A stretch of DNA of 64,000 bases from Pyxidicoccus caerfyrddinensis. Lineage in GTDB: Bacteria; Myxococcota; Myxococcia; Myxococcales; Myxococcaceae. This document shows, one piece after another, positions 1 through 7,737 of the stretch. A program made the position numbers and the translations under genes. Below the pieces are notes generated by a model that saw nothing but the letters and a program-made list of their open reading frames with translations, was not told where the DNA came from and made no database searches. The first letter of the stretch is position 1. Every line of letters starts with the position of its first letter. The DNA is taken from positions 1 to 64,000 of the forward strand of contig NZ_JAAIYA010000006.1 in assembly GCF_010894405.1 (NCBI RefSeq), given 5' to 3'.

Positions 1-2
1 AC

Positions 3-1523
3 GTGTCGGGAGGCAGCGAGTCGTTGCAGGGCCTGTACCGCAACCAGTTCCACCTGCTGCCCAAGGCGGTGCCCTTCCGGCCGCGCCGGCTGACGCCGCT
101 GCCGCAGATTGCCGGCCCGCAGACGGCCACGGTGACGGGCCCCGCGGGCGAGGAAATCCACACCGACGCGCACGGGCGCATCAAGGCGCAGTTCCACTGG
201 GACCGCGAGGGCAAGAGGGACGAGAAGTCCTCGTGCTGGGTGCGGGTGGGCCAGCCGTGGGGCGGGCCGGCGTGGGGCGACGTGTGGCTGCCGCGCATCG
301 GCCAGGAGGTGATTGTCCGCTTCCTGGAGGGAGACCCGGACCGGCCGCTGGTGGCGGGGGCCGTCTACAACGGCACCAATTCGGTGCCGTACGCGCTGCC
401 GGACGAGAAGACGAAGTCGACGCGCAAGAGCGCCTCCAGCCTGGGCAGCGACGGCTTCAACGAGGTCCGCATCGAAGACGCGGCGGGCGAGGAGGAGGTC
501 TTCACCCACGCGCAGAAGGATGAGGACCTGCTCACCGAGAACGACAAGGACCAGGAGGTGCGCGGGTACGAAGACCTCCTGGTGAAGAAGGACCGCAAGC
601 GCACGGTGGAGGGCAACCAGAAGCTGCGCGTCTCGTTGGATGACGTGAGCGTAGTGGAGGGCAACCAGACGCTGCTGGTGCAGCAGAACCGTCGTACCCA
701 AACCAAGGAAAGTCACTCGGAAGCCGTGGAAGGCAACCAGTCCATCACCATCGCCAAGAACGAGAAGGTCGCCGTTTCCCAGGCCGCGTTTACTTCCGTG
801 GGAGCTGCAAGCGCACTGACAATCGGCGGCGCCTATTCCGTCAACGTGGCACTGGCGTCCAACGTGGCAGTCGGCGGAGTGAGTTCCGTCGAGGTTGGAG
901 CTGCGCACATCGAGTACGTCCGCGGGACACGCCAGCTCGCGGTCTCCAAGGATTACGAAGTCAAGACGGGAGCCGATAACATCATCAAGGTCGCCCAGGG
1001 CATGAACCTCGTCGTGGGAAAGGACCTGCGGGAGGAGATTAGCCGGGACTACCTCACCCAGACTCGCCAGCCAGCCGCATGGCTGGCGAAGACTTTCGAA
1101 CTCAAGGCAGACACCTTCTCGCTTATCGTGAACGATCAGCTCATCTTCAAGGTCGAAAAGTCAGGGAACGTGCAGCTTTTCGGGAAGACCCTTACCTTGG
1201 AAGGCTCTTCGATTTCAATCAAGGGAGCCAAGGTCCAGAAGCTGGGGGCCGGCTCCATTCCAAAAGACAAGCGTACGCTGGAAACAGAGCCAAAGCTCTA
1301 CAATGCCCAGTTCTGTGCCGTGGATCAGGGCTCTGGCAAGCCATTGGCGGGTCTTCCATATCATCTTGAATTGCCTGATGGAACGACCCTGACCGGGGTC
1401 ACCGATGAGGAGGGCATGACCATGCAGATTGCCACGGCGGCTCCAGAGTCGATCAAGCTCTACTGGGATGTGGTAGCTGAGGACGACGATTCTGACGACC
1501 TCGTGGCTGGGGAGGGTTGCTGA
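3..1523 (+). CDS. vgrG: Type VI secretion tip protein VgrG, C-terminal part (5' end outside window)
   Basis: This is the distal part of a VgrG spike protein; the N-terminal gp27-like region lies upstream of the window, so position 3 is only the first in-frame codon. Residues 58-125 of the visible part match the gp5 OB-fold, with GRIKAQFHWDREG and WVRVGQPWGG. Residues about 190-400 carry the repetitive beta-helix needle with repeated VEGNQ units. Residues about 430-506 (AVDQGSGKPLAGLPY, DEEGMT) look like a transthyretin-type Ig domain, which in other VgrGs recruits a cargo effector. The stop codon lies two bases before the ATG of the next gene, so the two are surely co-transcribed. The protein acts at the tip of the contractile secretion tube. 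Base composition drops visibly after about position 760. Confidence 0.93.
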   Translation: MSGGSESLQGLYRNQFHLLPKAVPFRPRRLTPLPQIAGPQTATVTGPAGEEIHTDAHGRIKAQFHWDREGKRDEKSSCWVRVGQPWGGPAWGDVWLPRIGQEVIVRFLEGDPDRPLVAGAVYNGTNSVPYALPDEKTKSTRKSASSLGSDGFNEVRIEDAAGEEEVFTHAQKDEDLLTENDKDQEVRGYEDLLVKKDRKRTVEGNQKLRVSLDDVSVVEGNQTLLVQQNRRTQTKESHSEAVEGNQSITIAKNEKVAVSQAAFTSVGAASALTIGGAYSVNVALASNVAVGGVSSVEVGAAHIEYVRGTRQLAVSKDYEVKTGADNIIKVAQGMNLVVGKDLREEISRDYLTQTRQPAAWLAKTFELKADTFSLIVNDQLIFKVEKSGNVQLFGKTLTLEGSSISIKGAKVQKLGAGSIPKDKRTLETEPKLYNAQFCAVDQGSGKPLAGLPYHLELPDGTTLTGVTDEEGMTMQIATAAPESIKLYWDVVAEDDDSDDLVAGEGC

Positions 1524-1525
1524 GC

Positions 1526-2998
1526 ATGACCACGTCGCCCGATGCCAAGGCCCAGACGAGCATTGCACAAACGCCTGTCCAAAAAGTCGCGGTCACTCCC
1601 AAGCGCAAGGTTACCTATTCCTTCGAGTTCCCCAACGATAAAAACAAGCTTGACAAGGTGAGACTGCCCTATGCAGTGGCGATCAATGGCAAGGCGGTCA
1701 GCGCTGCGAAGCCCAAGAGGGTTGAGACGAGTTTCACGGTCATGGTGGAACCGGGCAGCCAGGTCAGCCTGTTTTTAAATAGTGATGCCCATCCGGCATA
1801 CCGTAAGCAGTCGGTTTATGCAGTCACGCCAAAAGACAGGGATGTCCACGTCCAGATCAAGCAGAAATGGGGCAAGCACTCCAACTCGGACACGCCGCGT
1901 CTCGAGAAAACCGTCGGCGAGGTGGACTACTACTCGGCACTCCTGACAGGGGACATATGGATGAAGGTGTCGCACAAATACACAGAGCAGGAAGCCGATG
2001 CCTTCATGCCATCCGGCATTGACTCAGGGATTCGTGAGGCCGTGTTATCCATTTATCGCGGGCTGAAGCAGAGCCCGCTCATCGTGGCATGCACCGGGAA
2101 TGCCGCAGCCCGTATCCCGGAAATCCTTCGCCCGCCTTCCTCTCTACCTTGGGAAGGGAAAGCCCGGCCGGCTCAAAACCCACTTCTTGAATGGACAATG
2201 CCATTGCTGTTCAACCCGGGTTCAGGTGCCCAGAAGAAGGCCCCGGCCGACTCAGGCAAGAGTCAAGCGATTCACAAAATCACGGTTGAGTTCGAGAATG
2301 CAGATAACCCGAAGAACAACATCACGCAGTTTTCGCTGCTGACCGATGGACTCTCCCGGGTGCATCCCCGGTGCTTTCTGGCGCTGTTTTCCTCGGCATT
2401 CGAGGCGAAAATTACTCAGATAGAGGTCTCGTCCAACTGGCGGCCCCTGATTGGGAGTATCGCCCATCGAGCAGGGCTCGGATTGGATGTGACCTACATA
2501 GAGAATGCAAATAGCAATCTCCACATAGTCCGATCAAAAGCGGCGCACCTGAATGCTCAGCAGGCGGAAGAGGCGAGTCGAATCGAAAAGACATATATTC
2601 AAGCGAAGCAGGCAGAGAAGGTGGCCAACAAGGCATGGCGGGATGCCGAAACGGCATACAAGTTGGCAAAGCTCGATCCGACCAAGGTTGTCGATGCGCA
2701 AAAAGTCAGAGACGTTGCTCTCCAAGAAAAGGGCTCGGCCATTGCGAAACGAGAAGAGTCGTGGAAGGCATGGCAAGAGGCCCGAACGGCGCACCTTCCT
2801 GCGGTATTGCGCTCGTTTCGTGCAGCTTTACAGGAGAAACATGATTTGGTTTATCAGGTGTTCGATCCGTGGCTCATGGACAGCGAAACCAGGGATGATA
2901 CCCCTCCCGCTACCAATTTGATTCGACCCAAAAACAGCCTTGAGTGGACCCATAGACACCATCTGCATTTAACGGCGGTCGAGCCGGATGTGCTATGA
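1526..2998 (+). CDS. Probable T6SS cargo effector with LAS-type (M15/M74-like) zinc peptidase motifs
   Basis: A 490-residue protein directly after vgrG, started at ATG 1526 behind a strong GGGGAGGG at 1509-1516; a TTG at 1517 is the less likely alternative. Residues 1-100 look like a beta-rich domain. Residues 314-321 read HRAGLGLD, fitting the HxxGxxxD zinc-ligand motif of LAS metallopeptidases (M15 carboxypeptidases, M74 MepA), and residues 473-481 read EWTHRHHLH, fitting the C-terminal E-W-H-x-H motif. Between them, about residues 335-430, is a charged heptad-like coiled coil, an unusual insertion. Role inferred: a peptidoglycan-cutting toxin loaded on the VgrG. The gene is visibly AT-richer than its neighbours, which suggests transfer. 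I see no immunity gene next to it. The family assignment rests only on motif spacing. Confidence 0.6.
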   Translation: MTTSPDAKAQTSIAQTPVQKVAVTPKRKVTYSFEFPNDKNKLDKVRLPYAVAINGKAVSAAKPKRVETSFTVMVEPGSQVSLFLNSDAHPAYRKQSVYAVTPKDRDVHVQIKQKWGKHSNSDTPRLEKTVGEVDYYSALLTGDIWMKVSHKYTEQEADAFMPSGIDSGIREAVLSIYRGLKQSPLIVACTGNAAARIPEILRPPSSLPWEGKARPAQNPLLEWTMPLLFNPGSGAQKKAPADSGKSQAIHKITVEFENADNPKNNITQFSLLTDGLSRVHPRCFLALFSSAFEAKITQIEVSSNWRPLIGSIAHRAGLGLDVTYIENANSNLHIVRSKAAHLNAQQAEEASRIEKTYIQAKQAEKVANKAWRDAETAYKLAKLDPTKVVDAQKVRDVALQEKGSAIAKREESWKAWQEARTAHLPAVLRSFRAALQEKHDLVYQVFDPWLMDSETRDDTPPATNLIRPKNSLEWTHRHHLHLTAVEPDVL

Positions 2999-3071
2999 GC
3001 CGCACGCCGAGCCAGGTCAGTCATGACGTGGCTATCCGCTAGCGAAGGCGATGGTGCGCACCGAGTGCTGA

Positions 3072-3200
3072 CGCAAGTCCTGGCGCCTCCATCGCCCATC
3101 CAGGTCCGCATCGGTGGTGAGCGGGTTGATGAGGGTGATGCGTAGGTACCCTCTCTCTTGGGCAGTTTCGTGTGCACGAGGTAGCAGTCCTCGCGCGTGA
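3072..3200 (-). pseudogene. Decayed copy of the 3' end of the PLP decarboxylase gene
   Basis: The minus strand here reads like the last 40-50 codons of the intact decarboxylase at 4099-5541. It gives LTREDCYLVHTKLPK where the intact gene has VTRGDFYLVQTKLPK, then, after a frameshift, ITLINPLTTDADLDG, identical to the intact gene. The nucleotide match is near continuous (about 3097-3195 against 4135-4230). No upstream part of the gene remains. It is the remnant of a tandem duplication. Confidence 0.8.
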
Positions 3201-3217
3201 GCCCCTTGAAGACACCG

Positions 3218-4121
3218 ATGACGAGCACCCCGCCGAGCGCCTCGCCGCGCCGGGCGGCTGTCCTGTTCGCCGCGACCTGTGGCGGCGCGGTCCTCGCCGG
3301 CTGCCTCGTAGCCGCAGTTCATGGCGTCCCGGCCGCCCTGTGGGCGTGCAACGCCGGCGCGTGGATTGTCGGCGCCCTCCTGGCCACTGTGCTTGCAGGA
3401 CCGCCACACCGCCCGCGGCACGGGTCTTCCTGCCGCCGGCCGCGGCCGTGATTGCGGCGACGCTCCTCAGTGGCGGGCTCTCGGGCGTGCACCGCTGGAT
3501 TGGCTTCGGCCCGGTGAGGCCCAACGCCGCCGAGCTGTTCCTGCCGATGACGTTCGTTGCCTGGACGCATGTGGCCGCGCGGCGACACCCGTTGTGGCTC
3601 TTGGCGCCTGTGATTGCCATCATCCTGGCGCTCCAGCCCGATGCCTCACAGGCGGTGGCGCTGGCTGGCGCCGTCATCGCGGTGCTGCTCGCCCACCCGT
3701 TGCCCCATTCCTTCAGGCTCATGGCGGCGGTCATCCCGTGGCGGCGGCGGTGATGGCGGTCTTCCGTCCGGACCCGCTGCAGCCCGTGCCCGAGGTCGAG
3801 GGCATCATTGGCCTGGCCCTGGAGACGTCTCCGGCCCTGGCGCTGCTGGCGGTGCCGACGTTGGCCGGCGCGGTCCTGTCGCCGCTGGCAGCGGCTGGTG
3901 CCTCCCGTGCGGCGGCCCTCGGGCGCACCGTCTACTTCGCGCTCTCCGCGCTGGCGCCCTGTCTCGGAGCCTTCCCCATCCCGCTCGTAGGCATGGGAGT
4001 CAGCCCCATCCTCGGGGCGCGGTGCGGCCTGGGATTGCTGGTGGCCCTGGGCAGTCGCCAGACCTCCGGCGAGGCGCGCCCCATCGTGAGTAGGGCGCCT
4101 ACCGCCGCGCCGCCGTCCTGA
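3218..4121 (+). pseudogene. Broken SEDS-like (FtsW/RodA-like) membrane protein gene
   Basis: Three reading frames in succession give one plausible hydrophobic protein: 3218 to about 3400, about 3400-3753, then 3753-4121. The middle part has WIGFGPVRPNAAELF followed by LQPDASQA, resembling the RRWI-LGP-x-R-x-QPSE and LQPD-x-GT signatures of SEDS glycosyltransferases. The last part has FPIPLVGMGVSPILG where SEDS proteins have LPF-x-SYGG. About 300 codons survive, shorter than the usual 370-400, and the N-terminal helices are missing. The second frame change coincides with a TGATG stop-start at 3751-3755, so the last part could be translated separately. Sequencing error at either junction is possible. 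The 3' end overlaps the convergent decarboxylase by 23 bases. SEDS ancestry is a motif-level inference. Confidence 0.45.
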
Positions 4122-5541
4122 GCGCCTCCATCAACCCATCCAGGTCCGCGTCGGTGGTGAGCGGGTTGATGAGGGTGACGCGCAGGTACACGCCCTTCGG
4201 CAGCTTCGTCTGTACGAGATAGAAGTCCCCACGCGTCACCAGCCGCTCGCGCAGCCGTGCCTGCAACGCGTCCCACTCCTCCGCCGGTACATGCGCCGGG
4301 GTGTGGCGGAAGCAGAGGATGTTGCAGTCCGGTTGCACCGCCACCTCGAAGTCTCCAGAGGCGGCCAGGCGCTTCGCGAACCTGCGGGCCTGGTCATACG
4401 ACTCCGTCACCGCGTCGGAGAACAGGCGCGTGCCCAGCACCGCGAGGCAGGCGTACACCTTCAGCGCCATCATCTCCTTGGTGCACTCCATCGTGCGCAT
4501 GCCCACGTCGCTCCACGGCCGCTCTCCGTCACCGTGGAACAGGTAGCTGGCCTCCTGCGCGAACGCCTCGTACGAGCGCGCCCCGTCGCGGAAGAGCACC
4601 GCCGTCACCAGCGCCGGCATCAACAGACCCTTGTGCGCGTCCCACACCACCGAGTCCGCCCGGTCGATGCCGCGCACCAGGTGCCGGTGCGTGGGACTCA
4701 GCACCGCCGACGCTCCGTGCGCCCCGTCCACGTGGAACCACAGCCCACGCTGCTCGCAGAAGTCCGCCACCGGCTCCAGCGGGTCGAACGCACCCGTGGC
4801 CGTGGACCCGGCGCTCGCCACCACCGCAATCACCTTGCGCCCCGCCAGCGTCGCCGTCTTGAAGGCGGCGTCCAGTGACTCCGGACGCAGGCGGAAGTGC
4901 TCGTCCACCGCGACGGGCGTCACGCCGCCCTCGCCCCAGCCCATGATGCGCGTGGCGCGCGAGACGCAGTAGTGCGCCGTCTTCGCGACCAGCACCGTGA
5001 GCGGCGGGCCCGCGTGCGCGCCCTGGTTCCACGCGTCGTAGCCCGCCTTCGCCTGCCTCGCGGCGAGCAGCGCGGTGAGGTTGCCCAGCGAGCCTCCCGA
5101 CGTCAGCACGCCGTCTGTACTCTCCGGCAGCCCCAGCCGCGCCGCCATCCACCGCAGCACGTTGCGCTCCATGGCGGTGGAGACGGGGCCCATCTCGTAC
5201 ACGGCCATGCCGTTGTTGAGCAGCGACGACACCGCGTCGCACAGGGCGGCCAGCGGCACCGGCGCCGTCACCTGGTGGCCCACGTAGCGCGGGTGGTGCA
5301 GGTGGTTGGAGCCCGACAGCACCCGGGCCACCAGGTCCGCGAAGTCGCCATTGGGCTCCTCGGGGAAGGCGGCGGCGAAGCGGTCCACATTCACGGCGGG
5401 CGCGGCCCAGGGCAGCACCGGCCCCTCGCCCCGCTCCGTCCCGGCGAGGTAGCCCGCCAGGGTGTCCACCAGCCGGTGCCCCTCGCGGCGGAACGTCTCT
5501 GCGTCGTATGCGGCGGCAACCCGCTCACGGAAGTCCGTCAT
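4099..5541 (-). CDS. PLP-dependent group II amino-acid decarboxylase
   Basis: This 480-residue protein belongs to the aromatic-amino-acid/diaminobutyrate/glutamate decarboxylase family, whose members use pyridoxal phosphate to decarboxylate an amino acid in the cytoplasm. Family marks are the cofactor-binding LTSGGSLGNLTAL near residue 145, the FHVDGAHGASAVL segment and VVWDAHKGLL, where K303 should form the Schiff base. HPRYVGHQVTAPVPL near residue 83 is the usual substrate-side segment. Length is normal for the family. The substrate cannot be told from sequence. A palindrome lies upstream at 5602-5616, and a decayed partial copy of the 3' end sits at 3072-3200. The divergent neighbour is the selenoprotein gene. 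Confidence 0.88.
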   Translation of the reverse strand: MTDFRERVAAAYDAETFRREGHRLVDTLAGYLAGTERGEGPVLPWAAPAVNVDRFAAAFPEEPNGDFADLVARVLSGSNHLHHPRYVGHQVTAPVPLAALCDAVSSLLNNGMAVYEMGPVSTAMERNVLRWMAARLGLPESTDGVLTSGGSLGNLTALLAARQAKAGYDAWNQGAHAGPPLTVLVAKTAHYCVSRATRIMGWGEGGVTPVAVDEHFRLRPESLDAAFKTATLAGRKVIAVVASAGSTATGAFDPLEPVADFCEQRGLWFHVDGAHGASAVLSPTHRHLVRGIDRADSVVWDAHKGLLMPALVTAVLFRDGARSYEAFAQEASYLFHGDGERPWSDVGMRTMECTKEMMALKVYACLAVLGTRLFSDAVTESYDQARRFAKRLAASGDFEVAVQPDCNILCFRHTPAHVPAEEWDALQARLRERLVTRGDFYLVQTKLPKGVYLRVTLINPLTTDADLDGLMEALRTAARR

Positions 5542-5601
5542 GGCGCGCGGAACCTAGCCGCGCCACCACCACCGGGGGAATGCACCCTCCGTCCGTTTCC
5601 A

Positions 5602-5616
5602 AGAGTCCGGGACTCT
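5602..5616. promoter_or_regulatory. 15-bp odd palindrome in divergent promoter region
   Basis: AGAGTCC and GGACTCT flank a central G with no spacer. The site lies 60 bp upstream of the decarboxylase start and about 130 bp upstream of the selenoprotein start, so it is a candidate operator for either gene. No binding family is recognised. Confidence 0.35.
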
Positions 5617-5749
5617 CCCGTTAGGTGAGTTCTTGAGCGGGCGCGGACAGGAGCGAGCAGGCGGGCTGGCGTGGCGCCCGGAGGCGCACTAATTCAGGGG
5701 AGCGGGTGCACGCGCCGTGCGCCCCGTGTGCACGCAAAGGAGGCCCCTC

Positions 5750-5986
5750 ATGGCCGACCCGAAGGTGTCGATTACGTACTGCAACTCCTGAGGCTACAAG
5801 CCCCGGGCCGCCCGTGCGGCGGCCGCATTGAAGGACGAGCTGGACCTGGAAGCGGAGCTGAAGACAGGCGCGTCGGGTATCTACGAGGTCGCTGTCGACG
5901 GCAAGGTGGTCATCCAGAAGCAGACGCTGGCGTTCCCCACCGAGCAGGAAATCGTGGACGCCGTGTCGAAGGTGCTGGGGAGGTAG
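5750..5986 (+). CDS. SelW/Rdx-family selenoprotein (in-frame TGA read as selenocysteine)
   Basis: A 78-residue thioredoxin-like protein started at ATG 5750, six bases after a perfect AAAGGAGG (5736-5743). Codon 14 is TGA (5789-5791) in the context Y-C-N-S-U-G-Y, exactly the CxxU redox motif of SelW/SelT/SelH (Rdx) proteins near the N-terminus. After the TGA the same frame runs on for 64 codons with strong coding bias and a typical Rdx ending: GASGIYEVAVDGK, then a short strand, FPTEQEIVDAV, and TAG at 5984. A SECIS-like hairpin follows the TGA at the right distance. Conventional gene calling would miss the gene or start it late. Selenocysteine genes (selA, selB, selC, selD) are not in this window and must exist elsewhere if this is correct. 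Probable role: thiol redox chemistry. Confidence 0.88.
5806..5824 (+). promoter_or_regulatory. Bacterial SECIS-like hairpin inside the selenoprotein gene
   Basis: GGCCGCC (5806-5812) and GGCGGCC (5818-5824) form a perfect 7-bp stem with loop CGUGC. The loop begins 21 nt after the TGA and has a G in its second position, which fits the general bacterial SECIS model (spacer of roughly 16-37 nt, small loop, early G). Such elements bind SelB to deliver Sec-tRNA. Confidence 0.7.
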
Positions 5987-6009
5987 CCCCGCTGACGGAG
6001 CCCAGGCTC

Positions 6010-6044
6010 GCGGCCGGCACGTCCCTCTCGGGCTTGCCGGCCGC
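6010..6044. terminator. Strong hairpin between convergent genes
   Basis: GCGGCCGGCA and TGCCGGCCGC form a perfect 10-bp stem with a 15-nt loop. It lies 24 bp after the selenoprotein stop and 20 bp from the end of the convergent DUF1501 gene, so it can serve both strands. There is no U-tract. Confidence 0.7.
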
Positions 6045-6063
6045 GTCCGTTTGCAGCAGGGCC

Positions 6064-7737
6064 TCAGGGCTTCTTGATGAACTTCAGCGCCGGCCTGTCG
6101 TTGCGCCCCTTGCCCGCGGCCTTGAGCGCGGCCGGGTCCAGGCCCGACAGGTACAGCGCCGTCGAGTACAGGTGGCCCGCGTCGGTGATGAAGCTGGTGG
6201 TGCTCTTCGTGCGGCCGGGGACGAGCAGGCCGGTGTCCGGGTCATACGCCGGGTCCAACGTGCCGTCCGGCATGAGGGGGATGCCCTCCAGCGACGTGCG
6301 GCCCACGCGGCCGAACTGCGTGTTGCCGCGCACGGTGCCGCCGAGGAAGGCCGCGCTGCTGACGCGCCAGTGCTGGCAGCAGTCCTGGGCCAGGATTTCG
6401 TCGTACTTCTGCGTGTCCGTCAGGCCCGTGTTGGCGAGGATGGACTCCACGTCGCCGGAGATGGTGCGGCCCATCTCCGAGGCGAGGACGATGGTGGTGA
6501 AGTCGTAGTAGCTCTTCCCCGTCGTCTCGTACGGCGTGGACTTGAGCTTCGACACCAGCGTCTTCAGCGGGAGCCAGAGGTTGCGGCGCATGGTGTCGCG
6601 CTGGTCCGCCTGTCCCTTGTTGCTCATGATGAAGCGGCGGTCTCGGTGCGAGTCGAAGTGGCGCAGGCCCCGGTTCTCGATGAAGAAGCCGATGGACAGC
6701 CCCTTCGTCATCAGCTCGTAGGTCATCAGCGCCTGCACGTTGGTGTTGGGCGTCTCCTTCGAGCGGGCGGGATTGCCGTTGATGGACGAGGAGTCCGTCG
6801 CCTCGTCCGCCGCGGTGACGCCGAACTCGCTGCGCAGCGCGGCGTCGGTGAAGAGGGTGCGCGGGTCCAGGTTGATGCTGCCGCCCGCGGTGAGCGAGCG
6901 GTGGATTTCCAGCGCGGAGGCGAAGGCCTTCACCGACTCGCTGTTCTTCTCGTCGAGGAAGTTCTGCTGGAGGTTGTCGGTGAACTGGCGGATGCGCGCG
7001 TCGCGCTGGCCCTGGGCCACGCTGCCCAGCGAGGACAGGCGCTCGCGCATGGCGGCCGGCGTCTTGCCGTAGATGGTGTGCGCGTGCACCGGGCCCAGCC
7101 GCTCGTAGTAGCCGGTGCCGTCCGGATAGGACGGAATGGACAGCTCACCGTCCGACAGCCACCGGTGCCATGACACGTGCGGCAAGAGGAAGCCGTTGCC
7201 GTAGGCCTCGCAGAAGGCCTGCATGACGGTGCGCTCGTCCGTGCCGCGCTTGCCGGACAGGGACGCGCTGTACTTGCCGTAGTGGTACTCCCACCGACCG
7301 CCCGAGTGGAACGTGTTGCCGTTGTGGCTGGAGACCACAGACAGGTCGGGGAACAGCTCCAGCCCGTCCTGCGCGAGGTAGCCGTACTGGATGTTGCCCG
7401 ACGTCTTCGGCGGGTCCAGCGGCGAGGCGCCGTAGCCCTTCGGACGGTACAGGTGCTGGCTCCACGTGGGGACGGGGCGCAGCTCGCCCGCGGGGATGAC
7501 GCGGATGCCGTCGTTGGGCGTGTGGACGGGGTTGAACATGCTGTACCCGTCCCAGCCTCCCTCCTGAAACCAGTAGATGAGGAAGTGTGGAGCGGCGGCC
7601 TCGGCGGCGGCGGCCTCGGCCAGACCCAGCTCCTTCTTCGTGCCCGGGACACCGAAGGCCCGGAAGAAGCGGAGCCAGTCCAGGGCGCTGATGGCGGTTC
7701 CGGCGGCGGCGCCGGCGAGGAATTGGCGGCGGTTCAT
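6064..7737 (-). CDS. Tat-exported DUF1501-type protein
   Basis: A 557-residue protein starting MNRRQFLAGAAAG, a clear twin-arginine signal (RRxFL), so it is exported folded. Downstream are FLIYWFQEGGWDGYSMFNP near residue 55, HFDSH in the middle and TIVLASEMGRTISGD, segments shared by the DUF1501 family, which has an alkaline-phosphatase/sulfatase-like fold and no settled function. The start overlaps the end of the upstream cytochrome-like lipoprotein gene by four bases (ATGA), so translation is coupled. DUF1501-type proteins are known to pair with large cytochrome-domain proteins in Planctomycetes and Myxococcota, probably forming an envelope complex. No substrate can be named. Confidence 0.8.
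   Translation of the reverse strand: MNRRQFLAGAAAGTAISALDWLRFFRAFGVPGTKKELGLAEAAAAEAAAPHFLIYWFQEGGWDGYSMFNPVHTPNDGIRVIPAGELRPVPTWSQHLYRPKGYGASPLDPPKTSGNIQYGYLAQDGLELFPDLSVVSSHNGNTFHSGGRWEYHYGKYSASLSGKRGTDERTVMQAFCEAYGNGFLLPHVSWHRWLSDGELSIPSYPDGTGYYERLGPVHAHTIYGKTPAAMRERLSSLGSVAQGQRDARIRQFTDNLQQNFLDEKNSESVKAFASALEIHRSLTAGGSINLDPRTLFTDAALRSEFGVTAADEATDSSSINGNPARSKETPNTNVQALMTYELMTKGLSIGFFIENRGLRHFDSHRDRRFIMSNKGQADQRDTMRRNLWLPLKTLVSKLKSTPYETTGKSYYDFTTIVLASEMGRTISGDVESILANTGLTDTQKYDEILAQDCCQHWRVSSAAFLGGTVRGNTQFGRVGRTSLEGIPLMPDGTLDPAYDPDTGLLVPGRTKSTTSFITDAGHLYSTALYLSGLDPAALKAAGKGRNDRPALKFIKKP

Noticed and set aside
5789..5791. TGA as an ordinary stop or sequencing error in a pseudogene
   Set aside because: Its placement at the U of CxxU, undisturbed coding bias afterwards and the SECIS-like hairpin favour recoding.
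5671..7173. Long plus-strand frame running through the selenoprotein region
   Set aside because: It is in a different frame from the ATG with the perfect ribosome site and continues antisense through the DUF1501 gene.
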